From UKL13-2 sp031368465 (GTDB lineage Bacteria; Pseudomonadota; Gammaproteobacteria; Burkholderiales; Usitatibacteraceae): a stretch of 40,831 bases of DNA. A program made the translations under genes and the position numbers. Under the pieces are notes generated by a model, which had not been told where the DNA came from, did not search any database, and worked only from the letters and a program-made list of their open reading frames with translations. Positions 7,722 to 16,510 of the stretch are shown here, in pieces. The DNA lies in the NCBI GenBank assembly GCA_031368465.1, contig JANMNT010000380.1, forward strand, positions 1 through 40,831. Reading direction: 5' to 3'. The first letter of the stretch is position 1, and each line of letters opens with the position of its first letter.

Positions 7722-9725
7722 TTGAAACTCGGTGTTTGTTACTATCCCGAGCAATGGCCCGAGGACTGGTGGGCCGACGATGCCAGGCGAATGCGTGAGA
7801 TGGGCATCAGCCATGTTCGTCTGGCAGAGTTTTCATGGGCATTGATCGAGCCGGAACCCGGAACATTTGACTGGGGCTGGTTGGATCGCGCAATCGACAC
7901 GCTGAGCGAGCAGGGGCTCAATATCATCATGTGCACCCCGACGGCGACACCGCCAAAGTGGCTCATTGACGCAGAGCCGGATATTCTGGCCGTTGACGGT
8001 CATGGTGTTGTCCGTCATTTTGGTTCCCGCCGCCACTATTGCTTTTCCAACCAATCCTATCGCCGGCATTCGCAGCGCATCACGCGGTTGGTGGCGGAAC
8101 GTTACGGTAATCACCCTGCCGTCGTCGCCTGGCAAACTGACAATGAATATGGTTGTCATGACACTGTGTTGAGCTATTCCGCAGCAGCGCGCACGGCTTT
8201 TCGGCATTGGCTCGAGCGCCGTTATCTGACGATTGAAGGCGTCAATTCGGCTTGGGGCGCAACGTTCTGGAGCCAGCGGTATCGTCATTTTGGTGAGATC
8301 GATCCGCCGGTTGCAACGGTAACCGAAGCCAATCCATCACATCGGCTCGATTGGCAACGGTTTGCGTCAGATGAAGTGGTCGCATTTAATCGTGAGCAGT
8401 CCGAGATTCTGCGTCAACTTTCGCCGGGACGCGATATCACGCATAACTTTATGGGATTTTTTACGGCGTTTGATCACCATAAAGTTTCTGCAGATCTCGA
8501 CGTGGCATCGTGGGACTCCTACCCACTTGGCTTCACGCAGATGTTTTTTTTGAGTGAAACTGAAAAAACGCGATGGGCCTTTACCGGCCACCCGGATATT
8601 CCAGGCTTCCACCATGACTTGTATCGAGGAATGTGCGCCGGCAACAACAAGGGGCGCTGGTGGGTAATGGAGCAACAGCCCGGCCCTGTGAATTGGGCGA
8701 AATGGAACCCCGCGCCGGCAAATGGCATGGTGAGATTGTGGACCTGGCAGGCGTTTGCACATGGCGCGGAACTGGTGAGCTACTTTCGTTGGCGGCAGGC
8801 ACCATTTGCGCAGGAGCAAATGCATGCCGGCTTGCTGCGGTCAGATCGCGGCGACGATCAGGGTGCCGTTGAAGCCGCCTCGGTTGCCCGGGAGTTGGTT
8901 GCCTTGAGAAAAATGGTTGCGATTGACCGGCTAAAGGCAAACGCAAATGTCGCCATTGTTGTTGACTATGAAGCGCTTTGGATGGCGCAGATTCAACCGC
9001 AAGGCGAAGACTACAACGCCCTTGAACTCACGTTCCGCATCTACAGCGTAATGAGGCAAATGGGATTGAATATTGACATCGTCAGTCCGGTTGCAGATCT
9101 GAGCATTTACCGACTCATTGTATTGCCAGCGCAGTTGTATGTTTCACCGATACTCTTATCAAACCTCGAATCATCAACCGCTGAAATCGTGCTTTGCCCA
9201 AGGTCAGGGTCTAAAACCATCGACATGCATATTCCAGCAAACCTGCCGCCCGGGCCATTGGGCAATCTGGCGGGTATCTCGGTTTCCCGGGTGGAGTCGT
9301 TGCCGCCAGGCATTGTTGACAAAATTGCGTTCGATGGTGCAACACTCTTGTCATCACGCTGGCGCGAAACGCTGAAGTTGAACCAGGCGGTTGCCGAGGC
9401 ATCGTTTGTGGGTGGGGGCGCGGCAATCACGCGACACAACAACGTTCGTTACGTTGGTGTATGGCTGTCGGAAGATGGTTGGCGCACCTTGCTTCTGAGA
9501 GTCGCCGGAAACGCCGGGCTAATTGTTGAGAGTCTGCCCGCAACTTTACGTCTAAGTAGGATTGGGCCGCTGGTGATTGCCTGTAACTTTGGCGATGATG
9601 GATTAAGCTGGCAACCGGGCTATCCTTGCGTATGTGTGCAAGGAGCGCGGCAAGTACCGCCGCGCGGCGTGACAATTTGGAAGTTGGTGGACGGTGATGC
9701 ACTGAAAACGGCGGGTTCCGCATGA
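7722..9725 (+). CDS. Beta-galactosidase, GH42 family
   Basis: A 667-residue GH42 enzyme that removes terminal beta-D-galactose. The N-terminus KLGVCYYPEQWPE is typical of the family. The catalytic acid/base is E142 in TDNEYG and the nucleophile E317 in VMEQQPG, both in the TIM barrel (about 1-380); the trimerisation domain and a small beta domain follow. Length is normal. Translation starts at TTG 7722 with GGAG 8 nt upstream; the nearby ATG (7708) hits a stop at once. There is no signal peptide, so it acts in the cytoplasm on imported galactosides. The stop overlaps the ATG of the alpha-galactosidase gene. Confidence 0.95.
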   Translation: MKLGVCYYPEQWPEDWWADDARRMREMGISHVRLAEFSWALIEPEPGTFDWGWLDRAIDTLSEQGLNIIMCTPTATPPKWLIDAEPDILAVDGHGVVRHFGSRRHYCFSNQSYRRHSQRITRLVAERYGNHPAVVAWQTDNEYGCHDTVLSYSAAARTAFRHWLERRYLTIEGVNSAWGATFWSQRYRHFGEIDPPVATVTEANPSHRLDWQRFASDEVVAFNREQSEILRQLSPGRDITHNFMGFFTAFDHHKVSADLDVASWDSYPLGFTQMFFLSETEKTRWAFTGHPDIPGFHHDLYRGMCAGNNKGRWWVMEQQPGPVNWAKWNPAPANGMVRLWTWQAFAHGAELVSYFRWRQAPFAQEQMHAGLLRSDRGDDQGAVEAASVARELVALRKMVAIDRLKANANVAIVVDYEALWMAQIQPQGEDYNALELTFRIYSVMRQMGLNIDIVSPVADLSIYRLIVLPAQLYVSPILLSNLESSTAEIVLCPRSGSKTIDMHIPANLPPGPLGNLAGISVSRVESLPPGIVDKIAFDGATLLSSRWRETLKLNQAVAEASFVGGGAAITRHNNVRYVGVWLSEDGWRTLLLRVAGNAGLIVESLPATLRLSRIGPLVIACNFGDDGLSWQPGYPCVCVQGARQVPPRGVTIWKLVDGDALKTAGSA

Positions 9726-11875
9726 CGCCATCAAATCCGGACGGTAGTTTTTTTCTGGCTCTGCACGGGCGGCTGAGCAGTATTGTTCTCGAGTGCAGTC
9801 CGACAGAGGCGCCCATTTGGCGTCACTGGGGTGCCCGGTTAGCTGATTCAACTCTGCCGTTTTCGGCCCTGCGTCAAACAAGACCACAGCCGCCGGCGTC
9901 GCTTGAATTCGATCAACCGCTGTCCATCGCCCCAACCTTCGGCGCGGGCTGGTTTGGGAAGGCGGCATTGCTTGCACATTGTGCGGGACGCAATTTCACA
10001 CACCAATGGCAATCATGCGCACATGTGGGAAACGCTGACGGCATCCACATCTTTACACTAAGCGACGCCGTCGCTGCGCTTCGCCTTGTGATCCAGGTCA
10101 AATTGGATCCAATGTCAGATGTGTTGACGATTAAATCCACTTTGCACAATGTCGGCAATGAACTGGTTGAAGTGCAATGGTTAGCGGCGGCGACGTTGCC
10201 ATTGCCATCGTCGGCAAACCAAATTCAATATACCGCCGGGGAATGGGCGAACGAATTTGAGGTAGAGGTCATCCCGCTTTCTCGTGGTACCTGGGTTCGC
10301 GAAAATACCCGTGGCCGAACCTCGCATGACTGTTTCCCCGGTGCTGTCGTTCGATGTTTGGGAGCCACCGAACACCACGGAAATGTGTATGGCGCCCATC
10401 TTGGCTGGTCGGGAAATCACAGTCAATCAATTGAGTGGCAACACGATGGCCAGTATCAATGGCAGCTCGGCGAATTCTTGGCGCCGGGTGAAGTAAGACT
10501 TCAGCCTGGAGATTCCTTGGAAAGTCCGGCGAGTTATGCGGCATTTTCGCCTTCCGGTCTTAACGGTCTGGCGCAGTGTTTTCATAGTGCGGTGAATCAA
10601 TTGACTCCCTGGCATGGCGGAAAGGCGATGCCCCGGCCCCGGCCTGTACACCTCAACACCTGGGAGGCCGTCTATTTTGATCACCGCGAAGCGGATCTGA
10701 TGGCATTGGCATCATCTGCGGCCGCGTTGGGTGTCGAGCGATTCGTATTGGACGATGGTTGGTTTCATCTGCGCCGACACGATGGCGCAGGACTCGGTGA
10801 TTGGTGGCCGGATCGGGAAAAGTATCCCAACGGGTTGGGTCCGCTGGCGTCACACGTCAGAGCCTGCGGCATGTCCTTCGGCTTGTGGGTTGAGCCGGAA
10901 ATGGTCAATGCTGATAGTGATCTTTATCGGGCACATCCAGAATGGGTGCTCCAAGTTGAAGGTCGCCCACAGCTGACAGGGCGCAATCAACTGGTTCTTG
11001 ATTTGACACAACCGGCAGTCAGCGACTACCTATTCGCCAGCATTTCCGGATTGCTGTCGACGTTGCCCATTGAATACCTGAAGTGGGATATGAATCGAGA
11101 CCTGGCCCTCGCCGGATCAAATGGGTCGGCGGCGTATCGCAAACAGGTGCTGGCACTATATGGCTTGCTCGAAAAGGTGAATCAAGAATTCCCCACTGTC
11201 GAAATTGAAAACTGTGCTTCCGGTGGCGGTCGAATTGACTTTGGCATGATGCGGCATACCCATCGGGTTTGGTTGAGTGATTGTAACGATGCGTTGTCTC
11301 GTGTCGCCATTCAGCGCGGGGCAATGCAGTGGTTGCCACCGGCGTTGCTGGGTGCGCATGTCGGTGCCGCTCCGTCCCACACAACCGGGCGCAGCCAATC
11401 ATTGGCATTTCGCGCGGCCGTCGCGCTGGGAGCACATTTTGGCGTGGAAATGGATGTCAGAAAACTTGATTACGACGAGCGGACACATCTGTCGAAGTGG
11501 ATAGCACTCTTCAAGAAAATCCGTGATCGGCTGCATAACGCCGGCGTTTGGCTTGGCGACGCAGGTGACGGTGTGGTTTGGCAGGCGCATGGCGAATCGA
11601 CGTCGGTCATATTGCTCATTTACCGCCTCACGCCATCAGCTCAGCGCTACGCGCCGAAGGTCAGATTGCCAATGCTTGACCCAACGCACGAATATTTTGC
11701 ACAGCGCCTTGATCCGCATGATTCAATTGCGGCGGCGGGTAATGATTCCGCCATGAACACAAATCTGTCCAATGGACTGACGATTTCAGGCGGTTGGCTG
11801 ATTCATGATGGTTTACCTTTGCCACGTTTGAATGCGGAGTCAGCAATTGTCTTTTCGATCACTGCCATAGATTGA
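9722..11875 (+). CDS. Alpha-galactosidase, GH36 family
   Basis: A 717-residue GH36 enzyme releasing alpha-D-galactose from oligosaccharides or glycosides. The beta-sandwich N-domain is followed by a TIM barrel with FVLDDGWF (341-348). The nucleophile is D456 in KWDMNRD and the acid/base D520 in WLSD. ENCASGGGR (496-504) is a family hallmark. Length matches the approximately 720-residue bacterial group. It is translationally coupled to GH42 by an ATGA overlap and has no signal peptide, so both linkages are cut in the cytoplasm. Finding alpha- and beta-galactosidase in one operon suggests a substrate with both types of galactose or a broad galactoside diet. Confidence 0.95.
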   Translation: MTPSNPDGSFFLALHGRLSSIVLECSPTEAPIWRHWGARLADSTLPFSALRQTRPQPPASLEFDQPLSIAPTFGAGWFGKAALLAHCAGRNFTHQWQSCAHVGNADGIHIFTLSDAVAALRLVIQVKLDPMSDVLTIKSTLHNVGNELVEVQWLAAATLPLPSSANQIQYTAGEWANEFEVEVIPLSRGTWVRENTRGRTSHDCFPGAVVRCLGATEHHGNVYGAHLGWSGNHSQSIEWQHDGQYQWQLGEFLAPGEVRLQPGDSLESPASYAAFSPSGLNGLAQCFHSAVNQLTPWHGGKAMPRPRPVHLNTWEAVYFDHREADLMALASSAAALGVERFVLDDGWFHLRRHDGAGLGDWWPDREKYPNGLGPLASHVRACGMSFGLWVEPEMVNADSDLYRAHPEWVLQVEGRPQLTGRNQLVLDLTQPAVSDYLFASISGLLSTLPIEYLKWDMNRDLALAGSNGSAAYRKQVLALYGLLEKVNQEFPTVEIENCASGGGRIDFGMMRHTHRVWLSDCNDALSRVAIQRGAMQWLPPALLGAHVGAAPSHTTGRSQSLAFRAAVALGAHFGVEMDVRKLDYDERTHLSKWIALFKKIRDRLHNAGVWLGDAGDGVVWQAHGESTSVILLIYRLTPSAQRYAPKVRLPMLDPTHEYFAQRLDPHDSIAAAGNDSAMNTNLSNGLTISGGWLIHDGLPLPRLNAESAIVFSITAID

Positions 11876-11882
11876 GCATCAG

Positions 11883-12935
11883 ATGACAAGCCTACATTTT
11901 GATCCGGCAAACGACCCGCATCGTCGTTTTAATCCGCTTACCGGCGAATGGGTTCTGGTATCTCCGCATCGCAACAAGCGCCCCTGGCAGGGAAGTCAGG
12001 AGAATTCAGGAAGTGCGCCACAATCATTGTCGCATGACCCAACATGTTATCTTTGCCCCGGTAATACGCGTCTGAATGGAATCGTCAACCCACCTTATAG
12101 AGAGACGTTTATATTTGACAACGACTTTGCCGCAGTACTTTCCGATACACCGGAGCAACGGTCAATGTCCGATAGCTTGTTTCAATCGCAGTCGGTTCGC
12201 GGCGTCAGCCGGGTGCTCTGCTTCTCGCCAGATCACAGCAAAAGTTTGCCTGAACTCTCGCATACCGCCGTGCTCGGCGTTGTGGACGCGTGGTGCAGCG
12301 AAAGTCAGACATTGGGACGGCAATACGTATCGGTGCAAATTTTCGAAAATAAAGGCAGCATGATGGGCTGTTCCAATCCGCATCCGCACGGGCAAATTTG
12401 GGCGACGGATTTTTTGCCGACCATCGTTCAAAACGAAGACGAGCATCAGCGTACGTACTTTGCGGAACACAAACGCCCGATGCTCCTTGATGTTGCCGAA
12501 GGAGAGCTGACAGCAGAGGCGAGGGTGGTACTGAAGACCGCGTATTGGCTGGTTGTGGTGCCCTATTGGGCGAGTTGGCCATTCGAATTGCTGGTACTGC
12601 CCCGGTTTGCCGTGCAGCAGTTGCCACAACTTGATTCGGCGCAGCGAGCTGATCTGGCAAATGTGATGCAAGGAATCACGATCCGATACGACAGTCTTTT
12701 CCAGTGTCCCTTTCCGTACTCAATGGGCTGGCACGGTGCACCTTTTACGAACTGCGATCAGCAACACTGGCAACTACATGCACACTTTTATCCGCCGCTG
12801 TTACGTTCGGCGTCAATCCGAAAATTTATGGTGGGGTTTGAAATGCTGGCCGAGGCGCAGCGTGATATCACACCTGAACAGGCTGCTGCAAAGTTGAGAT
12901 CGTGTCAGACGAGCCACTACAAATCCAGCAAATGA
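11883..12935 (+). CDS. galT: Galactose-1-phosphate uridylyltransferase
   Basis: A 350-residue Leloir-pathway enzyme that exchanges UMP between UDP-glucose and galactose-1-phosphate. The nucleophilic His is H169 in NPHPHGQIW. C55 and C58 (CYLCPGN) match the structural zinc site, and the C-terminal FYPPLLRS region is also typical. Length agrees with the family (about 350). It begins 7 nt after the GH36 stop with only a weak ribosome-binding site, so coupling to upstream translation is likely. Its last codons overlap the start of galK. Confidence 0.96.
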   Translation: MTSLHFDPANDPHRRFNPLTGEWVLVSPHRNKRPWQGSQENSGSAPQSLSHDPTCYLCPGNTRLNGIVNPPYRETFIFDNDFAAVLSDTPEQRSMSDSLFQSQSVRGVSRVLCFSPDHSKSLPELSHTAVLGVVDAWCSESQTLGRQYVSVQIFENKGSMMGCSNPHPHGQIWATDFLPTIVQNEDEHQRTYFAEHKRPMLLDVAEGELTAEARVVLKTAYWLVVVPYWASWPFELLVLPRFAVQQLPQLDSAQRADLANVMQGITIRYDSLFQCPFPYSMGWHGAPFTNCDQQHWQLHAHFYPPLLRSASIRKFMVGFEMLAEAQRDITPEQAAAKLRSCQTSHYKSSK

Positions 12936-14110
12936 ATTCGGAAATACAAAAGATGGCGACATACGCCATGGAAGCATTTTCTGCGTATTTTGGTGTTGCG
13001 CCAACCACGGTTGTACAGGCACCGGGACGTGTCAATCTGATTGGCGAACACACAGACTACAACGACGGATTCGTTTTGCCATGCGCCATAGACCATGGCA
13101 CCGTGATTGCATGCCGGCGTCGCGAAGATGCGCTTGTTCGCGTCCTCGGCATTGACATCAACCTGCAGTGCAATCATTTTTCGCTAAACCAACCCGTTGC
13201 ACATCAGGCAGAAATGCCGTGGGCGAACTACGTACGCGGTATGTTAAACGAGTTGCAAACGCTCGGCTTGGTGTTTACCGGGGTCGATATGGCAATTACC
13301 GGCAACGTGCCGCAGGGTGCGGGGCTGTCGTCGTCTGCGTCGCTCGAAGTGGCGGTTGGGCAGGCGATCAAATCATTGTTCAATCTTGATTCGCTTGACG
13401 CCACGCAGTTGGCGTTGGCAGCGCAACGTGCCGAAAATCATTTTGTTGGTTGTCAGTGTGGAATCATGGATCAGTTGGTATCAGCAAATGGCATGGCTGG
13501 GCATGCGCTGCTGATTGATTGCCGGACACTGGTCACAAAACAGGTTTCCATGCCGAAGGACGTTAGTATCCTGATCGTACATTCGGGTGTTCCGCGTGGC
13601 CTGGTCAACAGTGAATACAATCTGCGCCGTCAACAATGTGAGGCAGCGTCCAGCTACTTTGGCGTGCCCGCATTGCGCGATGTTAGTAAAGAGATGATCG
13701 ACGGCGCGATTGGCTTGGATGACCTCACATTGCGGCGCGCCCGGCATGTTGTGACGGAGAATCAGCGTACATTGGCGGCAAGTCAGGCGTTGGCGCAGGG
13801 CGACCTGCAGCAGTTGGGAATTTTGATGGCGGCATCGCACCGGTCAATGCAGATTGACTTTGAGATTACAGTGCCGGCAATTGATCAACTTGTTAAAGTT
13901 GTCCAAGGCGTTATCGAATCCACCGGCGGTCACGGCGGCACGCGCATGACCGGTGGTGGCTTTGGTGGTTGTGTGGTGTCGGTCCTGCCGAACTCTGTCG
14001 TCGCCCGTGCCCGTGAGGCAATCGCCACGCAGTATCGTGCGCCAAGCGGTCAACCAGCGGTTATTTACGAATGCGTTGCGAGCGCAGGTGCCGGCGCATT
14101 GACTGTTTGA
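12932..14110 (+). CDS. galK: Galactokinase
   Basis: A GHMP kinase that phosphorylates alpha-D-galactose at C1 with ATP. Visible motifs are the galactokinase signature GRVNLIGEHTDYNDG, the ATP loop PQGAGLSSSASLE and the C-terminal GGHGGTRMTGGGFGGC. I place the start at ATG 12932, whose ATGA overlaps the galT stop (392 residues). ATG 12953 would give 385 residues, closer to the E. coli enzyme (382), and GTG 12902 is also open. Galactokinase supplies galT with substrate, so operon order follows the pathway. Confidence 0.95.
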   Translation: MNSEIQKMATYAMEAFSAYFGVAPTTVVQAPGRVNLIGEHTDYNDGFVLPCAIDHGTVIACRRREDALVRVLGIDINLQCNHFSLNQPVAHQAEMPWANYVRGMLNELQTLGLVFTGVDMAITGNVPQGAGLSSSASLEVAVGQAIKSLFNLDSLDATQLALAAQRAENHFVGCQCGIMDQLVSANGMAGHALLIDCRTLVTKQVSMPKDVSILIVHSGVPRGLVNSEYNLRRQQCEAASSYFGVPALRDVSKEMIDGAIGLDDLTLRRARHVVTENQRTLAASQALAQGDLQQLGILMAASHRSMQIDFEITVPAIDQLVKVVQGVIESTGGHGGTRMTGGGFGGCVVSVLPNSVVARAREAIATQYRAPSGQPAVIYECVASAGAGALTV

Positions 14111-14133
14111 TGCAGCACGCGTATTTAAAACAT

Positions 14134-14187
14134 GCCAATTGACGGGCTATTCCAGGCAAAAACGCCTGAAATGGCCCATCAATTGGC
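14134..14187. repeat. 24-bp inverted repeat (large hairpin) between galK and galM
   Basis: Arms 14134-14157 and 14164-14187 are inverted copies with 21 of 24 positions matching and a 6-nt A-rich loop. The outer GCCAATTGA/TCAATTGGC and inner CCAGGC/GCCTGA parts pair well. All three mismatches are transitions: in plus-strand RNA one is a G-U pair and two are C-A mismatches, while minus-strand RNA has two G-U pairs and one A-C. No U-tract follows directly (GTTTTC lies about 10 nt on), so it is not a textbook terminator. It may be an intercistronic stability element or a REP-like repeat. Confidence 0.7.
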
Positions 14188-14206
14188 GACTTGGCCGTTT
14201 TCTTGA

Positions 14207-15241
14207 ATGAACCAATACCTGAATCCCAAACGGATTTTGTTGCGGCATCCTGCCGGATTAGAACTCGATCTAATGGATGTCGGTGCGACTTGGCTATCGT
14301 GCCGTGTGCCTATGCGAGGGGAGAATGTGCGCGAAGTCATTCTCGGCTGCCATGAACCCGAGGGCTATGCGAATCAAAATGCCTATCTTGGTGCAATGAT
14401 CGGTCGATATGCCAACCGTATCGCCAATGGCAGGTTTTCGCGCAATGGCATTAACTATATATTGGAAAAAGAAGCAAACGCGCGACACCAATTGCATGGT
14501 GGGCCGGCGGGTTTTGATCGCCGTGCCTGGTCGATTGTTTCGCAAACAGCGACTTCGGTTTGTCTGCAGTTGATATCACCAGATGGTGATCAGGGTTTCC
14601 CAGGCCGTCTGACGGTAACACTGACGGTGTCGTTGTCCGGCGCGCGCCAAATTACGCTGGATATGCAGGCAACGTCTGACGCGGATTCTCCGGTCTCCAT
14701 TACCCATCATGCCTATTTCAATTTGAATCAAAAGCAAGATGACGGCCGAACCCATTTACTTGAAATTGCGGCCGATTCTTTTCTGCCGATTGACGAATCG
14801 CTGATTCCCTTGGGCGAATTGGTTGCGCTCGAAAACAATATTGAGGCGTGTGACTTCGATTTTCGCCAGCCAAAGTGTGTTGCGGCGGATTGGCTGGGCA
14901 GCGCACAGCAAAAACTTGCAGCCGGGTACGACCATGCCTATTTGCTTGGGTCGTACAAAGACGATGTGCCACGTCCTGCAGCCAAACTGTGGTCGGCGAG
15001 TCGGGATTTGAAGATGACCGTGACTACCGATATGCCGGCGCTGCATCTCTACACCGGGCAGTTTCTGGACGGTATTGTTGGCCGGGATGGCGCGCCCTAC
15101 GCGGCCTGCGCCGGTATTGCGCTGGAACCGGAATTCTTGCCGGACAGCCCAAATCATCCCGAATGGCCGCAACCAACTTGCTGGCTATCGGCAGGCAAGG
15201 TCTATCATCACACCATTCGTTATGATTTTGACGTGTTATGA
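14207..15241 (+). CDS. galM: Aldose 1-epimerase (galactose mutarotase)
   Basis: A 344-residue mutarotase that converts beta-galactose, the product of GH42, to the alpha anomer used by galactokinase. Family motifs are LHGG (96-99), THHAYFNL with the catalytic His at 167/168, and ALEPEFLPDSPNHPEWPQP near the C-terminus with the catalytic Glu at 307. No secretion signal is seen. It follows galK after 96 nt that hold the large hairpin, so its expression may differ from that of galK. Its final 6 nt overlap the end of the convergent ACAD gene. Confidence 0.94.
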   Translation: MNQYLNPKRILLRHPAGLELDLMDVGATWLSCRVPMRGENVREVILGCHEPEGYANQNAYLGAMIGRYANRIANGRFSRNGINYILEKEANARHQLHGGPAGFDRRAWSIVSQTATSVCLQLISPDGDQGFPGRLTVTLTVSLSGARQITLDMQATSDADSPVSITHHAYFNLNQKQDDGRTHLLEIAADSFLPIDESLIPLGELVALENNIEACDFDFRQPKCVAADWLGSAQQKLAAGYDHAYLLGSYKDDVPRPAAKLWSASRDLKMTVTTDMPALHLYTGQFLDGIVGRDGAPYAACAGIALEPEFLPDSPNHPEWPQPTCWLSAGKVYHHTIRYDFDVL

Positions 15242-16438
15242 CGCGACGCAGGTGGTTGCCGGCACTTCATGTCGCTCTGGTTTGTCCTGCGTGGTATTGA
15301 GCGCGGCAAATCTTTGCAAATGAAAATCAACGTTGCCGAACGTCGCATCAATTGCCGTCAGCCGCTTGAAATAATGACCCACGATGAAATCGTTGCTCAT
15401 ACCCATACCGCCATGCAACTGGATCGCCTCCTGCCCGACAAATCGACCTGCCTTGCCAACTTGTGCTTTCATGGCGGATATAACCTGCTGCACGCCGGTT
15501 GCATTGGGAGATGTACCGGCTTCGGCCAGACGAATATTGGCCAAGTAGACCAGCGACCGCGTTTGCTCAGTATCCATGAACATATCTACCAAGCGGTGCT
15601 GTAGCACTTGAAATTTCCCAATGGGTATGCCGAACTGCTGACGCGTTTGGCAATACGAAATCGTTTGTTCTATCAAGGCATCCATAATGCCCAATGCCTC
15701 GGCACCCAAGGCGGCAATGCTTGCGTCAAGCGCATGTTCAAGCATTGAATGCGCACAGCCGATGTTTCCAATCAAGCCCTCCGATGCTACCTTGACGTTC
15801 TCAAAACTAATATCTGCCCCGCGGCTGCCATCAAGCAATGGGTAGCCGCGACGACAGACCCCGGGGGCATTGCCAGGCAGCCAAAACAGCGATATGCCCT
15901 CCCGATCACCGGCAGACCCTGCCGTTCTTGCAGAAACGATCAAGTGCGTCGCATGTTCTCCGTTTAGGACAACGGCCTTGTCGCCTGAAACCAGCCACCC
16001 GCCAGACGTCTTTGTCGCGGTGGTTGATATTCGGGTCAGCTCGTAGCGACTTTCTTTCTCTGCGTAGGCTACAGCTAGCGTGCAGGCACCGTTAATGATG
16101 GCACTGATCCGCTGTTGGCGCGCCGGGGAAAAATCGTTTTGGCGCAATATTTCACCGCCAAAAATAATCGTCGGTAGGAAGGGCGCGACAACGAGTCCCC
16201 TTCCAAATGATTGCATCAGCAACATGATCTCAATCTGACCGCAGCCTAACCCACCATCAGCCTCCGCAAACGGCAGCGCCAACCAACCCATGCCAGCGAA
16301 CTGTTCCCACGCTGCCTTGTTGTTTTTGATCGGGTCATCAAGACGAGCCGAGTGTCCTGAAAAGTTATGCTGCTCTTGCATGAAGCGACGAGCGTTCTCA
16401 TCGAGCAGCCGCTGTTCGGTCGTGATATCAAAGTTCAT
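15236..16438 (-). CDS. Acyl-CoA dehydrogenase, beta-type subunit (second copy)
   Basis: A 400-residue ACAD with RQQFG (266-270) and QLHGGMG (340-346) but no Glu at the alpha-type base position (HALDASIAAL) and a TFGN end instead of NEIQ, like the beta-type protein at 1310-2467. It should need an alpha partner; the best candidate in the island is the gene at 24811-25977, about 8 kb away. The start is ATG 16438. It lies only 72 nt after the TonB-receptor stop on the same strand, with a hairpin terminator in between. No separate promoter is visible, so expression probably depends on partial read-through. Confidence 0.87.
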   Translation of the reverse strand: MNFDITTEQRLLDENARRFMQEQHNFSGHSARLDDPIKNNKAAWEQFAGMGWLALPFAEADGGLGCGQIEIMLLMQSFGRGLVVAPFLPTIIFGGEILRQNDFSPARQQRISAIINGACTLAVAYAEKESRYELTRISTTATKTSGGWLVSGDKAVVLNGEHATHLIVSARTAGSAGDREGISLFWLPGNAPGVCRRGYPLLDGSRGADISFENVKVASEGLIGNIGCAHSMLEHALDASIAALGAEALGIMDALIEQTISYCQTRQQFGIPIGKFQVLQHRLVDMFMDTEQTRSLVYLANIRLAEAGTSPNATGVQQVISAMKAQVGKAGRFVGQEAIQLHGGMGMSNDFIVGHYFKRLTAIDATFGNVDFHLQRFAALNTTQDKPERHEVPATTCVAS

Positions 16439-16450
16439 AAGTCAAAAACG

Positions 16451-16485
16451 AAAAAAACCGCGCTGTGCGTCGCAGAGCGCGGTTT
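16451..16485 (-). terminator. Rho-independent terminator after the TonB receptor gene
   Basis: On the minus strand a 10-bp perfect stem AAACCGCGCT / AGCGCGGTTT with an 11-nt loop is followed by more T residues, the classic layout. The T-run ends about 12 nt before the ATG of the downstream ACAD gene, so termination and the start of that gene are closely linked. Confidence 0.85.
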
Positions 16486-16510
16486 GAATTTCTCATGAAA
16501 GACTATGCTA

